A stretch of 64,000 nucleotides of DNA from Acheta domesticus. Taxonomy: Eukaryota; Arthropoda; Insecta; Orthoptera; Gryllidae. The stretch's first letter is position 1. Each line of letters starts with the position of its first letter. Shown here in pieces: positions 11,693-36,494 of this stretch. The stretch spans positions 66,948,026 through 67,012,025 of the forward strand of contig JAHLJT010008756.1 of NCBI GenBank assembly GCA_031308135.1. Direction: 5' to 3'. The translations under genes and the position numbers were made by a program. Below the pieces are notes generated by a model, which was not told the origin of the DNA, made no database searches, and saw nothing but the letters and a program-made list of their open reading frames with translations.

Positions 11693-12901
11693 GAGAGTTC
11701 AAAAGTAATTTGCAAACTGTAATTGTATTATTATTGAATATTCTTCCAAGGTAATGCTAAGACAAAAATTGCCCATGATCCTGTGCATTCTATTAGGGTC
11801 AAAGGACATTATTTACTCGTCTAATTAGATAAATATTCTGATATAATTCAACAGTAGTGAATTTTAGTGAATGACTTCAATAATGTGTAACTGTTATAAG
11901 TGTCAACTTTTAAAGATTGCACAAAAGAAGAAGAGTTTGCAAGAGTATAACAATCGCTTCTGGAAGGTGTGCAAAAGAGATATTATATTTGAGATAATTT
12001 AATATTTGTATTTACGTGTGTAACAGAACAATATGTAATGACGATCGCGCGATTTCGTGCAATAACGCCTTAATACATTAAAGAAGATTCAGTCTGGCTC
12101 GTATTTATAATTTAAAAACAAGAAAACATAACATTATCTCAGTGACCAGTTACTTTTAATTTGAAAAGAGTGTGAAGTTTGTGTAAACAACATGGAAATT
12201 ACAAGCATTTACGATAAGAACTTTTAAGAATGAAATTCAACAAATTTACGTTTACGGTCGACAAGCAAAGTATAAACCAGCTGCAGCAAATGTGTTAAAA
12301 TTAAAAAAAGGATTCCTTACTAGAATGTAATATGTACAAAATTCCCTTCACCAGTATTCATTAGAGCATTCCCCTGTTAACTGAATACTGGTATATAAGA
12401 ACCATCAAGATTAACACCAATGAATACGGACTATCTGATTATGTATTAACAACATACTAGTTAATTATGAGAGCAATTTGATTAAATTTTCAGTAGCACT
12501 TCTGACTATTTTCTTAAAGCTAAATCCTAGCTGTTGAAACATATATCCCTTAATGTAATTTCTCGCCATGCATTCCGAAATCACGCATTATTTACTTCCA
12601 AGAACATAAAATTCACATCCTAAAACTGTCAACTTTTAACACTTTTTTGAAGAGGTACTAATATCACTGCATTTTTGCATTCGTTTTTTAGTCGCACTTA
12701 ATTGTTCATGATTAATTTAACACTTACAATTATGCACTTAAGATTATGTTTTGGTTTATTAATTATATGTAATGAAATTAAATGCAATATATGATTCACA
12801 CACTATTTGTCAATATAAGTGAGTGTTTGCTAAATAACTTCAGCGACGCATCGTCAAAAAGTAATTAAGAACATTCTGAGATATGTTGAGAACGTTCCTA
12901 C

Positions 12902-12931
12902 CTCGAAGAAAGTTTTACAGGCACTGCTGTT
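12902..12931 (-). other. Gene A noncoding exon 1 (5' UTR)
   Basis: The donor GTAGGA (12896-12901) follows CTTCTTCGAG. The block aligns with equivalents before donors in genes B and C. The start is inferred from a TATA-like TATTTAAA 31 bp upstream and a shared ACAGCAGT/TCAGCAGT motif (12923-12930) that could be the initiator. Confidence 0.6.
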
Positions 12932-12954
12932 GCGCTCCCGGAGGAGCAGCTATG

Positions 12955-12978
12955 TTTAAATAGTTTCCTATGACGTAA
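12955..12978 (-). promoter_or_regulatory. Gene A core promoter: CRE-like TGACGTAA and TATTTAAA
   Basis: TTACGTCA (12971-12978 on the minus strand) is the half-palindromic CRE/ATF-type octamer. TATTTAAA follows 8 bp downstream (12955-12962). The octamer occupies nearly the same position in gene B and in the diverged gene C, and CTCTGGTCG lies further upstream in all three in slightly varied form. Confidence 0.6.
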
Positions 12979-12989
12979 TGATTGTAAGG

Positions 12990-13631
12990 ACACTTAAGTC
13001 GCGCTCTCTGGTCGTCTGTTTGCGAGTCTCGGAGTTTGCACAACCGATAACGTTTATGTGCTGTTAGATATCGAGTCTCCCCGTGACGCCATGATCGGGT
13101 TTGCTATTACTTTTTTCACAACTATCCCAGACAAATTACTAGACGAAAATGCTGATCGAGAGAAATAAAAACCGAAGTTCTGAAATTTGATATGGTTGTT
13201 CATAAATACCTACAGTAGGGAAAGGTGTTGTACCTCGGACCCATTTTGACGTTTGTATTTTTAATGTGTTGTTTCTGGACAAAAATTGACCGAAATATAT
13301 TTTTCTGGAATACTCTAGAGTTGTATACATCACACATATTTTATTTCAAGCACATATTCTTACGACATCGTTGACTTATTTGATTTTAAAAAAAGTGTCA
13401 TTAGTACCACTTTAGATAGGTCTGAGATACAACACATCGTTACATTGAAATGCATAAATGTTTCGTCATTTTCAAGTAAGGATGAGCTTTATTTCAAGCA
13501 TGATGTTCTTCTCAGAAAACAATACGGAATCATGAATTGCTTTCATTTCAACGGTGATCTTGCTAGATTTTTTATCTATAATTAAGAAACTAATGAAGAA
13601 TACTTACTTTTCAGGTCCAAGGTATATAATA

Positions 13632-13674
<43 letters not shown>

Positions 13675-15225
13675 ATATTACAATTACAACACCTTCCCAT
13701 ATAAGACATTAAAAATTCTGGAGAATTAGAGGTAAACGGGAGGAGGTAATCTGATTGAGAAGCTTCACGCAAATATCTTACGTATCTTGCGGTGCTTTTG
13801 CTTATATCTCCGAAACTAAAAAACTAAAAATCGAATGTGTAGTTCGTTTATCGATGCAAATAAGTTTTTTATAACTCTGGAGCGAAAACGTAGTTTTCAA
13901 ATGCTGCCTAACTAGCTTTGTTTTTATTTTTATTAATCATTCAACTAATTATCGTTAAAAGATGAAGAAGGGATTCCAGAGCTCGAGACAACCTGCACTG
14001 TTTGCACTTCTCCTTTACACGACACAGTTTTTACTATTCTTTGATAAAATAAATCAAATTAAACCAAAGCATACAATCAATACTACCGAAAATTAGCATT
14101 TACCACAATCTCGCTCCAAATTCGCCCTCGACCAAGTTGTGAAGAACAAAGTCTTCGTAGATGACGATCTTCTCATGATCGAGTAATGAGTCTGTAACAT
14201 TGTACATCATTTAGCAGAACAATGTACATCATTAGTAACAAGAATTCCCTTTCTTCTTTAAGGCTAAAATGTGGCATTGTCTGATGAAGGAGAAATCAAC
14301 CTTCCGGAACTTAATGTTGAAAGTTAATTAAATAAATTCTAATTTAAAAAGAAGATGATTGTCAGAAGTACTTTTGGACCCTGCCTCTTTGTTAAGCACT
14401 AATGTGAAGTGCTTTGTTTGTCAAGCGCCGTTCTCCTACTATCAAAAGTACGGAGTAAAAGGGATAAGATGCGTAGCATACTTTTAATAGTTGCACTGAA
14501 GATGCGCCTTTGCACCATGCATACAAGAAATATCATCTGACATGGATGTAAGCGATAGATTCAGGATGTTATGTGATATTTATGATAAAGCGTGTGTCTT
14601 TATGTGACTGAATTATGTAACAAATTTTTTTTAATATTTTCCTAATTTTTGAAATGAAGTTTGTTTTTTAATTGTAAAAACTTTTTATAATAAAAATGTA
14701 TTTTTGTTAATGTTTTATACCCACATACGCGTTGGCTTTACACTCATTTTGAAGTCCCTTCTCCTTAAAAATTCTTGGGCGAGAATTTAGGAATATAAAA
14801 TATACCTGTAAAGTGTTAAAGAAGTGGGTTCATAATTTTGTATTTTACTCATTTTAAAAACAGATACCGATAATTGTATTCCCGGAGAATACACGTCAAA
14901 TGTATCCAGGATGTTTATTGCAACAGCTTTTTGTGAAGGTTCATTTTTGAGGGGAAATGGAAATAGGAAAGGAGATGAATTATGAACACCTAACCCTTCT
15001 GAAGTACTGTGTGCCATACAAGTATAATTAATTGTTAGTATTCTTATTGACAGAAATTTAAGTTACCCTTGCAGATGCGCTTTGAACTATGTTTTTCGGA
15101 TTATGATTAAAATCCGACTAATGAGACAATGAATGCTTTTTGATATCTCATTACTTTTATACAAGTGTCTTTTTTAATCATTCTTCAACTTTGAAGAGTT
15201 AAATCTTAGCTAAATTCACACTCAG
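12990..15225. other. Upstream region of gene A without recognised genes
   Basis: Contains a (TA)n tract at 13621-13672. Part of it (14400-15220) matches DNA upstream of gene B. The short open frames show no domain. Confidence 0.6.
13621..13672. repeat. (TA)n microsatellite
   Basis: Nearly pure TA dinucleotides. Confidence 0.95.
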
Positions 15226-17030
15226 CGACGTAAGTTCCATAGGGACCATCTGGAGCCCAGAGGATCTAGGGACCCCGGAATAAAAGTAAATTTCAGTGTT
15301 AAAAAAGGAATTCTTTCCTACAAAAAATCAAATGAAATCAACAAATTATTTGATGGGAGTTATTTCAACAAGTTATTATTTCCGCCTAATTATTACTCGT
15401 ATCACTTAAAGCGACCTCTTGCGGCAATCGCTGGCAATAATTTCGATGAAGGAATGTGACTCTTGAGCCTACTTCGAATGTCCAAAAATTTTTAAAATAA
15501 GTGAGAACAGGAAAAAGTGAATATTAAATGCAAAGGAAGTGTCGCGGCGTTTCATGTTATAAAAATGTGCAGTCTAATAAGATTCCAGAAAGAAAACATT
15601 TCTTTTCAAATTGTGCATCAGAAACAGAAAGAAAAGAATTTTCTTTTTCTTTCTGTTTCATTTATTATTTGTATTAATTACTTAACTAAATATTGATAAT
15701 GCATTGTTTGAGCATTGTGATACTCATTAATTTAAATCTTGTGCTTAAAGATGCCATGAATGGGATATTAGCTTTTCAGATGTACTGTTCGCTGGAATGA
15801 ATTTGTATTCTTTTGTCATTCTATTAATCGGTATTATAAACCGTGAAGGATTTAGATAAAATCGAAATACTCTCACATTAAAAGGACTTCGTCCTACAAC
15901 ATGGTCATCATGGAACGATTCCTTTTTATTGTAAGATATTGTATATTATGATTTTTGCAAACTTAAAAAATAATATTCTAATAAAGCGACTGAAGCGAAT
16001 GATGCCCCCCCCTAAAAAAAGATATGGAACATTTTTAATGTTTTCCATGTAGTACTACATTCCTAAATATTAACATGAACAGCTGTTTCGAAATACCTTC
16101 AAAGCTTTTATTTGGATTTGGAAAATACATAGAATTAACTCGATGGAGCTTACGAAGAATTGAAGACTTTGGAATCACTATGATGATTTGAAAAATGATG
16201 CAATAGAATTATCGAAAGTCTGGAAATGTGAGAAGTAAAGGTGAAATTTAGCGATAATCGAGTGAAGTAAACGAAACGAAACGACGAACAAGGATCAACG
16301 ACTTCACTGATGGCTTCAACAAACTTCATGTTTTCTAAGGATTCATAGATGCTGCCATTAACCAGTTAAAGCGATGATTTGTTTATTGACACAGTTGCAA
16401 TTCAAAGTTATTCAGTCACAAGTTTTGAAAGCTCTTTTGTTTGATGAAACTTACGAAAAGCACAGAAACGTCAATCAAAATATCCTGCAGATGTTGCGGA
16501 AAACTTATCGTCTCAGTTATTGTCCTTATCCTATTTGTTGAGAGTCAAATTTCATAACTAAGACCTTTTAAATATCTTGCAAAGTTATCAATAATTGGAA
16601 ATTGCTCACTATTTATTAACAAGTTTTCTCGATCCATGTATAGTATTGACATTATTTTTGGCACGTCCTGTCGCGGTCGCCGGCGCCGAAAGAACGTTTT
16701 CAAAATTAAAGCTGATGAAAAATGATTTACGAAGTAAAATGGTACCGTGTAAGTAATTTATGAATTATATCTACAAAACATAAAAAGCGACGTCGTTTGA
16801 AAAATAATATTTCTATTGTATTTGATGAATTTTTAAATGCGAAAGAAAAGACCAGAATTTTATTTTTAAATTATGTCGCGAAATTGCAAAAATAATAATT
16901 CTTTTGTGTAATAATGAACTTGTAATAATTGTTTTTACTCTTAAAATTCACTTTCTTATAACAAAATTAAATTAATAACATGTCTTTAATTAGGGAAGCC
17001 CCTTGTATTGTATCCGTCTACGGGCCTGTG
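15226..17030 (+). mobile_element. Decayed hAT transposon
   Basis: Interrupts DNA otherwise shared with the gene B upstream region, which is continuous at 40545-40600. The right end, read inwards on the minus strand, starts CAGGCCCGTAGACGG. The left end starts about CAGCGACGTAAG. These resemble hAT termini, but an 8-bp duplication could not be confirmed by eye. Coding remnant is given separately. Confidence 0.65.
16342..16745 (+). pseudogene. hAT transposase remnant (ZMYM1/TTF-type, dimerisation region)
   Basis: The end translates as PVAVAGAERTFSKLKLMKND, the hallmark of the hAT C-terminal dimerisation domain. Upstream pieces in shifted frames read FIDAAINQLKR, YPADVAENLSSQLLSL and LDPCIVLTLFLARP. 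Several stops and frameshifts show the gene is dead. Confidence 0.8.
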
Positions 17031-17625
17031 TTTTCAACTTACGTTACTAATCATACTTGATATTTATTCGCAATTCAGTTAAGAACCATAGTGCCGCAAA
17101 GCCCCCAATGTAAGATCTTATAAGAATAAGAGTTCCTCTATAAGAATTTTGACAACAGTCATATGAATTTTTTCATTATGGTTCATTAATTTATTATGTA
17201 GTCTGTTCTGTGATGTTTTGTTACGGACGGCTTTCTTCATTCAACATACTTACTTCATACTAATGTTTTTAATAGTGTCATCATTTTAATAACGTCTAAT
17301 TGGCTAGAGCAGTGAATTAAAGAAGGCAATGAAATAAGTGCTTTCTTATTTAATGTTAACTCCGATGCTGGTACGTTAGAACGGATTTGTAAGGTCTTGC
17401 CTTAATACCTTCAAATTTATAAAACAAGTTTTTGTCTTTCATTTTCGCCTCTTCTTCACATCTGCATTTTCAAATCATGTTGACTTCATGGGTAACAAGC
17501 CTCATGTGATCAGACTATCCATCTTCTACCAACAATGTAAATGAATGCTTTTCTCTTTCGTAAGTATTGGTTGTGAAGAACATTACAATAATAATACGTT
17601 TTCCTGACGAATGTGAAGATGTACA

Positions 17626-17671
17626 AAAATATGACGCTAGGTCGTTATGAATCGACCTAGCGTCATATTTT
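17626..17671. repeat. Perfect 19-bp inverted repeat with 8-nt loop
   Basis: Arms 17626-17644 and 17653-17671 are exact reverse complements around ATGACGCTAGGTCG; the loop is TTATGAAT. No coding context. It could be an end-to-end remnant of a small transposon. Confidence 0.85.
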
Positions 17672-17699
17672 GTCATCTGTCATATCTCATCGTAAAATA

Positions 17700-18900
17700 T
17701 TTTGTCTATCAAGTTCCCTTTATCAGTTTCATACTTCAAAATGTTGACATTGAAAGATAATGTTACGTTATGTTGTGAAATCTTACGATATATTATGCAA
17801 TGTTGTGTAGTGTAATGAGATGTAACAATATTTTACCGCTATAATCAGTACATATGAATCAAGCAATTTAGTATAACAAACGGTTGTGAGTGTAGGTGTC
17901 CCATCGGTACATTTCACTTGTCTTCCTGCGTACTGTAAGGAACAAAACCTTCTGGTTTTGATTGTTGACAATCAGAATTGAAAGTTGAAAGCGATTGAGG
18001 GACTTATTTTAGAATATTTAATTGAATTTTGAGTGTGAAATTCTGGTGAGTTTCTTCACCATTATCTCGAAGATTGGTGGCTAGGAGCTTTACGTGATTT
18101 TTCAGAAGTTGAAGACTGCTTTAACTGTTAGAGAATGAATATTGAATTTGAATATTGCTTGATTCTGTTAAGCTCTGTGTTAATCAGGGTTCTGAGATAA
18201 ATAAGGTCGCGCCTTATTTATCTGCTAAAATGCTATTACTGCGATCAGTCTTAGCATTTTTAAGAGGAATATCTGTTTAAGAGATTTGTATTACCTCCTG
18301 TTCCCTAAATGTAGATTCTATAGGTCGACATAGGGATTATTATTGTTTTATAAATCAATAATTTCTAGTAAGAGAATAATTTGTAGAATAACATTCTAAT
18401 AGCCAGTGAGGACATTTTACTTGCAGGTGGTGGTGCTTTTTCTTGCCTAGTATATGTAGGTCTTTCAGGTACGTGTACCCCGACAGAACAGAAAGCTCCC
18501 TTCGAATGCGCATGCGCGAGGAGGGGTGACTCCCATCATCAACCGCTCACTTCCCCTGAAAATATCGCTCTCTCACTCGCTCTGCGCGCCAGGCGGCGTG
18601 GCCGGGCTGGCATAGACAGGCTGCTTTGTTCGTGGGCCCAACGCGCAGCAGTAAAAGTGTCAGCCATCCAAATCAAAACAGTTTCAGCTGTCTGTGCACA
18701 AACGCTGACTCTTAATATATTAAGATTCATTAAAATAAACATATTATAGAAAGCATCGCCCCTGGTCCTCAGTCCTGTCCCTTTCGTCTTCGAGTGCTGT
18801 GCAGCGTGGCGTGTCTTAGCGTAGGCCTAATTTCAAGTGAAGTTCACAGGCGTAATATTGTGTGTATTTGTTTCTAACATTAGGACAACCGTTTGCAGGT
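17700..18900. other. Intergenic DNA, no gene recognised
   Basis: Mostly AT-rich, with a GC-richer patch at about 18480-18640 containing GCGCATGCGCG. That patch may be the end of the Tc1/mariner-like element whose coding remnant follows. Confidence 0.5.
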
Positions 18901-18908
18901 AATATAAC

Positions 18909-19015
18909 CTGGACATCAAGCTCCCTCCTTACTATCTCGATCTCAATTCCATCGAATTAGTTTGGAGTTCCATTAAGAATTATGTAACGAAAGAAAGCAT
19001 CGGTACCCGTCTGTG
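18909..19015 (+). pseudogene. Tc1/mariner (DDE_3) transposase fragment
   Basis: Translates as LPPYYLDLNSIELVWSSIKN, matching the PPY-x2-DLNPIE-x-W block that carries the third catalytic acidic residue of Tc1/IS630-type transposases. No intact flanking frame. A GCATGCGCGC patch at about 19270 mirrors one near 18510 and may mark the element's ends. Confidence 0.75.
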
Positions 19016-19974
19016 AGTTAAAGAAAATGTATGCCGAATATTATTTTCTGAATATTGCCCAAATCAATGAAAGAAGTGTTGTAAACATGTTAAGAAAATC
19101 GAAGAAGAATATATGAAAACAGACATGACGACGAAAGCAAAAGTGGGACAAAATTATCGTTTCTTTGCGGGGCAGTTCCTCTGAGCACGACAATGACGTC
19201 ACACAGCGAAGGCTGTAGTGACATTGATGACTTATAGCTCCTCCTTGCTGGGGGAGGGCGACGAATCGCATGCGCGCAGTAGGTTCAGCTAATCTGGCAC
19301 TGTAGCAGCGGTGGGAGAAGTCCGCGAAACTAAGCACCTCCCAAAAGGGAGATTTCAAACTTGTTCCCCTATAAGCCTTTTCTCTATATTTATTGCTTGT
19401 ATTTCACAGTTTCAGTCTGCAATATGGTTTATTATTAATATATTATATTTAAAGTGTGCAGTGTGATTTTTGCGTCTGCTTCTGAAAGCTAAACTTATGC
19501 AACCTTGTTCGTTTTCGTTGCCATTAGCAGATAAATCAGTAACTTATGATCAAGTTTAAGTCGTATAATTATAAAAGAAATTGAATTGAGCATTACAAAT
19601 TACAAGGAATTGAATAAAATATATTCTTTGGAAAGGGAATGTATTAGATTGCAGTAACCGTAATTGTTTTAATTAAAATTAGCTGAAACAAAAGAAAGAG
19701 AGACGTTCTTTTAAATTGTAATTAACGATGGCATGACAGTGAATATAGTTCCAGAAATCCATAATCTGAAAATAAAGAAATACAAGAAAAAAATACCATA
19801 CAATATATTTCATGCATTTTGATGGGAATATCAATTTTGGAGAAAATCGGCTAAACGGTTTATGCGCTAGCATTGTGCACAGACAGATGATCAGACAGAC
19901 AGATAGACATTTTGCTGTCAGTGGGTTTTTTTGGAATGATGCACGCACTAAATATGAACTCTGGCTGCACCTTG

Positions 19975-20110
19975 TATTAAAGGATTTTTTTCTGTATTCA
20001 GCATCTGGATTTGTCCACTTTATCGTTACCAGGGCCTGGAAATAAGTTTTTCTCTCGAAAATTCGCCATTTTCCGGCGCACGATTACATTACTTCCTCTT
20101 CTTACGTTAG
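19975..20110 (-). repeat. Fragment of the 1.6-kb repeat family
   Basis: Shares the blocks TCCACTTTATCGTTACCAGG and CGCCATTTTCCGGCGCACGA-like with the starts of the copies at 36.5 and 38.8 kb, in reverse orientation. Confidence 0.7.
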
Positions 20111-20429
20111 TATAATGACAAAGTAAAAATATGTATTATACTCAACACAATTTGTTTAGAATTCTCCTAAAATATATTGTAAAGTATATTTTTAATTGGT
20201 TTAATTAAAAACGAATTCATCGACTTTGAATTTATACGGTATAATACATTTCGTAAAAGTTAGTAGTGTTCGCGTAATTTCTGTTTAAAAGTAGTGAAAC
20301 ATACATAGGAGTCCCGTCGTGCATAACGATAACATTGTAATATTGCGAGAGGAAGTATACGCTGTTGTAGCACCACTAGTTTCTCTCTAGCTACTGCTTG
20401 CGCAGTTTAAAGTATTGTGATACACCGGA

Positions 20430-20590
20430 AAAAAGCGGCGAATATTCGTCACAAAACTCTTATTGCCGGACCCTGATAACGAAATATTGCGTAAATGTTG
20501 TTCCTATATATAATAAATTACTTTCCTGTAACATGTTGTGTAGCCACAATCCATATTTTGTGAGTCCTTGTTTCCAAATAAAATGGTATG
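20430..20590 (+). repeat. Fragment of the 1.6-kb repeat family
   Basis: Matches 36560-36720 (TTGCCGGACCCTGATAACGA, then TTTTGTGAGTCCTTG). A terminal-like GTAGCACCACTAG lies just before it at about 20367. Confidence 0.75.
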
Positions 20591-21315
20591 AATGAGGATT
20601 GCTGTCCCGTATTATTTAGTTTGAAATTCGGCATTCCATGTGTCTACCCTAGATCCGACCATTTTAGGATCGACCACTCCACTTATAGATGCAGGTATTC
20701 AACCTCTTTGGGCAAGTGCAGAGTATAATGTGTGTTGTTTATGAGTACGCTAAAAGTATACGTAGTATGATTTGGCATACATGAAATTAAACAATTTCAG
20801 TCGGTTCTGTTTTTAAGCATTTTCTTCCCTCTAGTGACCAGGAAATATTGGTACGTAATGTTAATTCAATACTTCAAATCAGATACATAAAAAAATAATT
20901 TCTGAAAAAGTAAGCACTTCTGAGAAAGCTAAAATATCACCGAAGAAGCAATAATTGAAGCACGTATTATGTGTGGACGTATGTATGAGTAACCATTTCT
21001 CTCTGTGAGAATTAAGGAAAATGATGAGTGTTTTTCCGACCCGTTAAGTTAATGGGATTGGATATTGGGATTTTCTGAAACGTAAAATGCAAATTACCAA
21101 AATAATGGCTCTTTAATACCATTTCACAATTCTTCTTGTTATAAATTATACTTGTTCTAAATTTTTTAAGTAATTCACATCTTATAAATAAGGGCGAATA
21201 CTGTCTCTTAACAATCAATTCTATTACAAATGCTGTATTAAGAAATAATCTTTTAATTCCATGAAATTTGTAGTTCATATTTGTTTCATAGAATGTATTA
21301 TACATGTCGCTTAAG

Positions 21316-21321
21316 TTTAAT
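21316..21321 (-). terminator. Candidate poly(A) signal of gene B (ATTAAA)
   Basis: ATTAAA on the minus strand 81 nt after the stop codon of gene B. It is the closest hexamer of the common type, but AATAAT variants also lie between. Confidence 0.4.
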
Positions 21322-21401
21322 TTTTTCCTCACTTCATTATTTCTTATTATTCTATTTGTGTAATGTAACAATATACATTGAAGCAAAAGGCCTGGAACAA
21401 A

Positions 21402-33206
<11,805 letters not shown>

Positions 33207-34585
33207 TTATTACAGACACTACTATTTGTACGTGATTAAATTAATGGATGCAATTACAAATAAATTCAATGTAATAATATTATTTTATATCCTTTTCGTA
33301 ATCTCAGGAAAAATATGAATATTAGTAACATAAGAGTTCAAAAATAATTTTCAAAGTGTGATTGTATTATTATTGAATGCCTATACTTAGATAGTTCTGA
33401 GAGAAAAACTGCCCTTGATCACGTGCATTCTGTTAGGGTCAAGTGACATTACTTACTCTTCTATTTACATAATCATTCTACTGATATAATTCAACCGTGA
33501 ATTTTCTTGAATGATTTCCGTAAATGTGTTACTCTGTTTTAAGTGTCAACTTTTAAAAATTGTCACAAAGGAAGAAGGGTTTGCAAGAGTATAATAATGG
33601 TTTCTGGAAGGTATTCAACATAGGTATTATATTTGAGATAATTTAATATTTGTATTTACTTATGTAATAGAACAATATGTACTTGGCCATCGCGCGATTG
33701 CCAACAAAAAGTTATTGCGTTAATACTTTAAAGAAGATTCAGTCGGTCTCGTTTTTATAATTGACAAGCAAGAAAACAGAACACCAGTTATTTTTACCTG
33801 TTTTACAGACACCAGTTATTTGAAAACAGTCGAATCGAATTGAATTGAATTGAATTTGTCGAGTTGGGGTGAAAATTATCCCGTTGGAAATTTCAAGGAT
33901 TTTAGAATCAAATTCAACAAATTTAAGTTTATAAGCCACAGGCAAAGTAAAATCCACCTGCAACAAATTTGTTACAGCTAAAAAAGGAAGTCCTGACTGG
34001 AATGTAATACAAGTACGCACAAAATTCCGTTCACCAGCATTCAATAAAACATTTCCCCGTCAACTGAATACTGGTATATGAGAAGAACCACAAAGATTAA
34101 CACCAATGAAGACGAACTGCCTGGTTTTAAATTAACCACATACTTGTTGATTATGAGAGAAAATTGATTAAATTTTTAAGAGCACTTCGTAGCACACTTT
34201 CGTCTTAGCTGTCATATCATATTATTCATATCATATTACCGATGATGTAATTTCTTGTCACACATTCCTTACTTCAAACGAATACAATATTCACAATTAT
34301 TTTAAAACTGTGACAATTTTATACACTTTCTTCAGGAGGTACTAAAATCACTAAATTTTTTGCGAAAGTTATTTTAGTCACACTTAATTGTTCATGATTA
34401 ATTTAACACAAAGAATTACTTAAGATTATGTACTTATTTTCTAAATATATGTAAACAATACAATGCAATATGTGATTCACGCTCTATTTGTCAATGTGAT
34501 ATGTTGCAAGTATTTGCTTGATAACATCAGCGAAGAATCCTTAAAAAGTAATTATGAATATGTTGAGAGATGTGAACGTGCCTAC

Positions 34586-34614
34586 CTCGCAGAACGTGTT
34601 ACCGACACTGCTGA
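34586..34614 (-). other. Gene B noncoding exon 1 (5' UTR)
   Basis: Ends at donor GTAGGC after CGTTCTGCGAG. The putative initiator TCAGCAGT is at 34607-34614, 32 bp after the TATTCAAA box. Aligns with genes A and C. Confidence 0.6.
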
Positions 34615-34638
34615 TGGTCTGCTGCAGGAGCAGCTGTG

Positions 34639-34663
34639 TTTGAATAGTTTCCCTATGACGTAA
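34639..34663 (-). promoter_or_regulatory. Gene B core promoter: CRE-like TGACGTAA and TATTCAAA
   Basis: The octamer at 34656-34663 is 70 bp from the exon 1 donor (69 in A, 64 in C). The TATA-like TATTCAAA is at 34639-34646. Confidence 0.6.
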
Positions 34664-34854
34664 TGTTTTTATGGACACTTAAGTCGCGCTCTCTGGTCGG
34701 CTGTATGAGAGTCTCGGAGCTTGCACAACCGGTAACGTTTATGTACTGTTAAATATCGAGCGGTCACGTTTGAAGTTTGCTAGTACTTTTTGTCACCACA
34801 AGTCCAGGTAAATTATTAGACCAAAGTGCTGACAGAGTGAAATATATACCGAAA

Positions 34855-35250
34855 TAAACACCAGACGAATGCCGGAGCAGTACCCCAACAAACGGGACAC
34901 GCACCGCGCGCGATTTTTCTTTCCTTTTCCTTGTCCTATCTTCACTCCTCACTTGTACACACTTACACTACCATGCACTACACTACCACTTATGTCGGGA
35001 GACCAGTTGGGGACTTAGAGCTTGTCCCACCTGAGGCGGTGTCTCGCTGGATGGAGATATCGGGTTGGGGAAAAAACAAACAACCAGCATGTGGGCGTGT
35101 AGGTCGGCGCCGGATCTCGTCATTCAACGGTAGACGTTCATCGTCACCTCCCGCAATAACATACAGTACACATGCAGACCTAACGACCTTAGTGACTTTT
35201 TTGGAAACACTAATCAATGAATCAACTAATCAATCAATCGAGAACTGAGG
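34855..35250 (+). mobile_element. SINE family 1, 5' truncated
   Basis: Begins AACACCAGACGAATGCCGGA, then GCAGTACC, the TCCTTGTCCTATC block, and ends near ATCAATCAATCGAG. The tRNA-like head is missing. Inserted about 190 bp upstream of the gene B promoter element. Confidence 0.85.
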
Positions 35251-36490
35251 AATGAACATTTCAAATTGTGATTCAAAACTAGCGTTTGATTAATTCTCCT
35301 CGAAGAAGACCAATACTTCATGGCAAACGGAAGAAGAAGTGTATTGTTTGTAGTTCATTCGAACAAACGTGGAAGGCATCGCCAAGAGAAGTTAGAAAGC
35401 CGATAGATCTATCTTTGAGGTGCAACGTCAGAGGACAATTATGAGTAAATCAAATTGGAAATACATCGGTAAAGTGGCATTTGCTTCAAAATATGTAGTA
35501 GCAAATTTATATAAAACATGTCATACGTTGTTAATTCTTGAAAACGAATATTGCTTTTTATTTTAATGACACATTGGGGATGTAACAAATATTCATGCAA
35601 ACAAAACTTACCTGTGTGGGTTTTAAACCATATGGAAATGGAAGATCGCTATTGAAGTTCTGTATTGCTCATTTTACTGTCCCTAATGATTTTTAATTAA
35701 TTACCGTAAATTTTGCCGTCAAGACGAACCCGCTAATGAAACGTTCGACAGACAGTAACAGGCAGCAACTTCCTGCACGTGCTGCGCCGCATGTTAGTGT
35801 CCCTTATCGCCGATGATCGCAGTGAGGGTCGCTAATGAGGATCACAGTGGAATCTGATGAGAAATAATAATTGGCAACTTTTATGTGTTTCTTTTTTGCA
35901 GTTCCTTTGAAGGATTTGACTTCTTTCCGTTATCATCTTGCAGTAAGACATATTGGTTTTCGTTTCAGTCATTAGGCCTCCCAACAGTGCTGGTCGAGGA
36001 ACAGCGATGGCAGATAAGGTAATGATTAAGTGTGAAGTACGTTGTCAAGAGCTACGTCAAGAGAGGAGAAAATGCGTAGCATGCTTTTAACCCTTAGACA
36101 CTGTTTGCGATTTTTTTTAACCACAGGCCCAAACAATGTTTTGCAACACTGAATATTATTCCAGAACTTCTCTTTTACATCTTTTGCTCTTTATGTCCAG
36201 TTTTGTGACATGTTACAGTTTTCTTGGTTTGAAGTAATTTTATTTTTATGTGGTTGCGGTCAGACATGCTCCCAAATAGATTCCACGTTACATGTCTAAA
36301 TTTTAAGAAAAAATCTAAAAATATTTCCGTTTCATAATATTATGTTGTTATATTTGTATGGAATGTGGTTGTTATATTTGTCTGTTACGAGTTAGTAGCC
36401 CTGTATTAGACATTCTCATGCTGGTGTGGTAGACACCTATGTTTAGTTATGAGGAAATGTTAGAATTTTTTTCTGGAAATATTATTCGTT
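35251..36490. other. Upstream region of gene B without recognised genes
   Basis: No coding or RNA feature recognised. A GC-rich patch at about 35760-35850 has no clear identity. Confidence 0.5.
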
Positions 36491-36494
36491 TCTA

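Larger units (their letters stand above)
2050..17165. repeat. Segmental duplication, unit A (partner 22400-40665)
   Basis: Exons, introns, the 5' noncoding exon, the promoter and upstream DNA of gene A align in order with those of gene B. Easily recognised shared blocks are 2795-5200 with 24800-27245, 8400-10340 with 27600-32310, 12840-13080 with 34500-34760, 14520-14760 with 38240-38470 and 15090-15220 with 40425-40545. The two copies differ by insertions of mobile elements. Limits are approximate and judged by eye. Confidence 0.85.
19030..21310. other. Intergenic DNA between gene A upstream region and gene B 3' end
   Basis: No host gene recognised. It holds two fragments of the 1.6-kb repeat family (listed separately). 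The 124-codon minus frame at 21012-21386 overlaps the likely gene B 3' UTR and has no recognisable domain. Confidence 0.5.

Noticed and set aside
21012..21386. 124-codon minus frame just past gene B
   Set aside because: AT-rich, no recognisable domain, overlaps the likely 3' UTR and candidate poly(A) signal of gene B.
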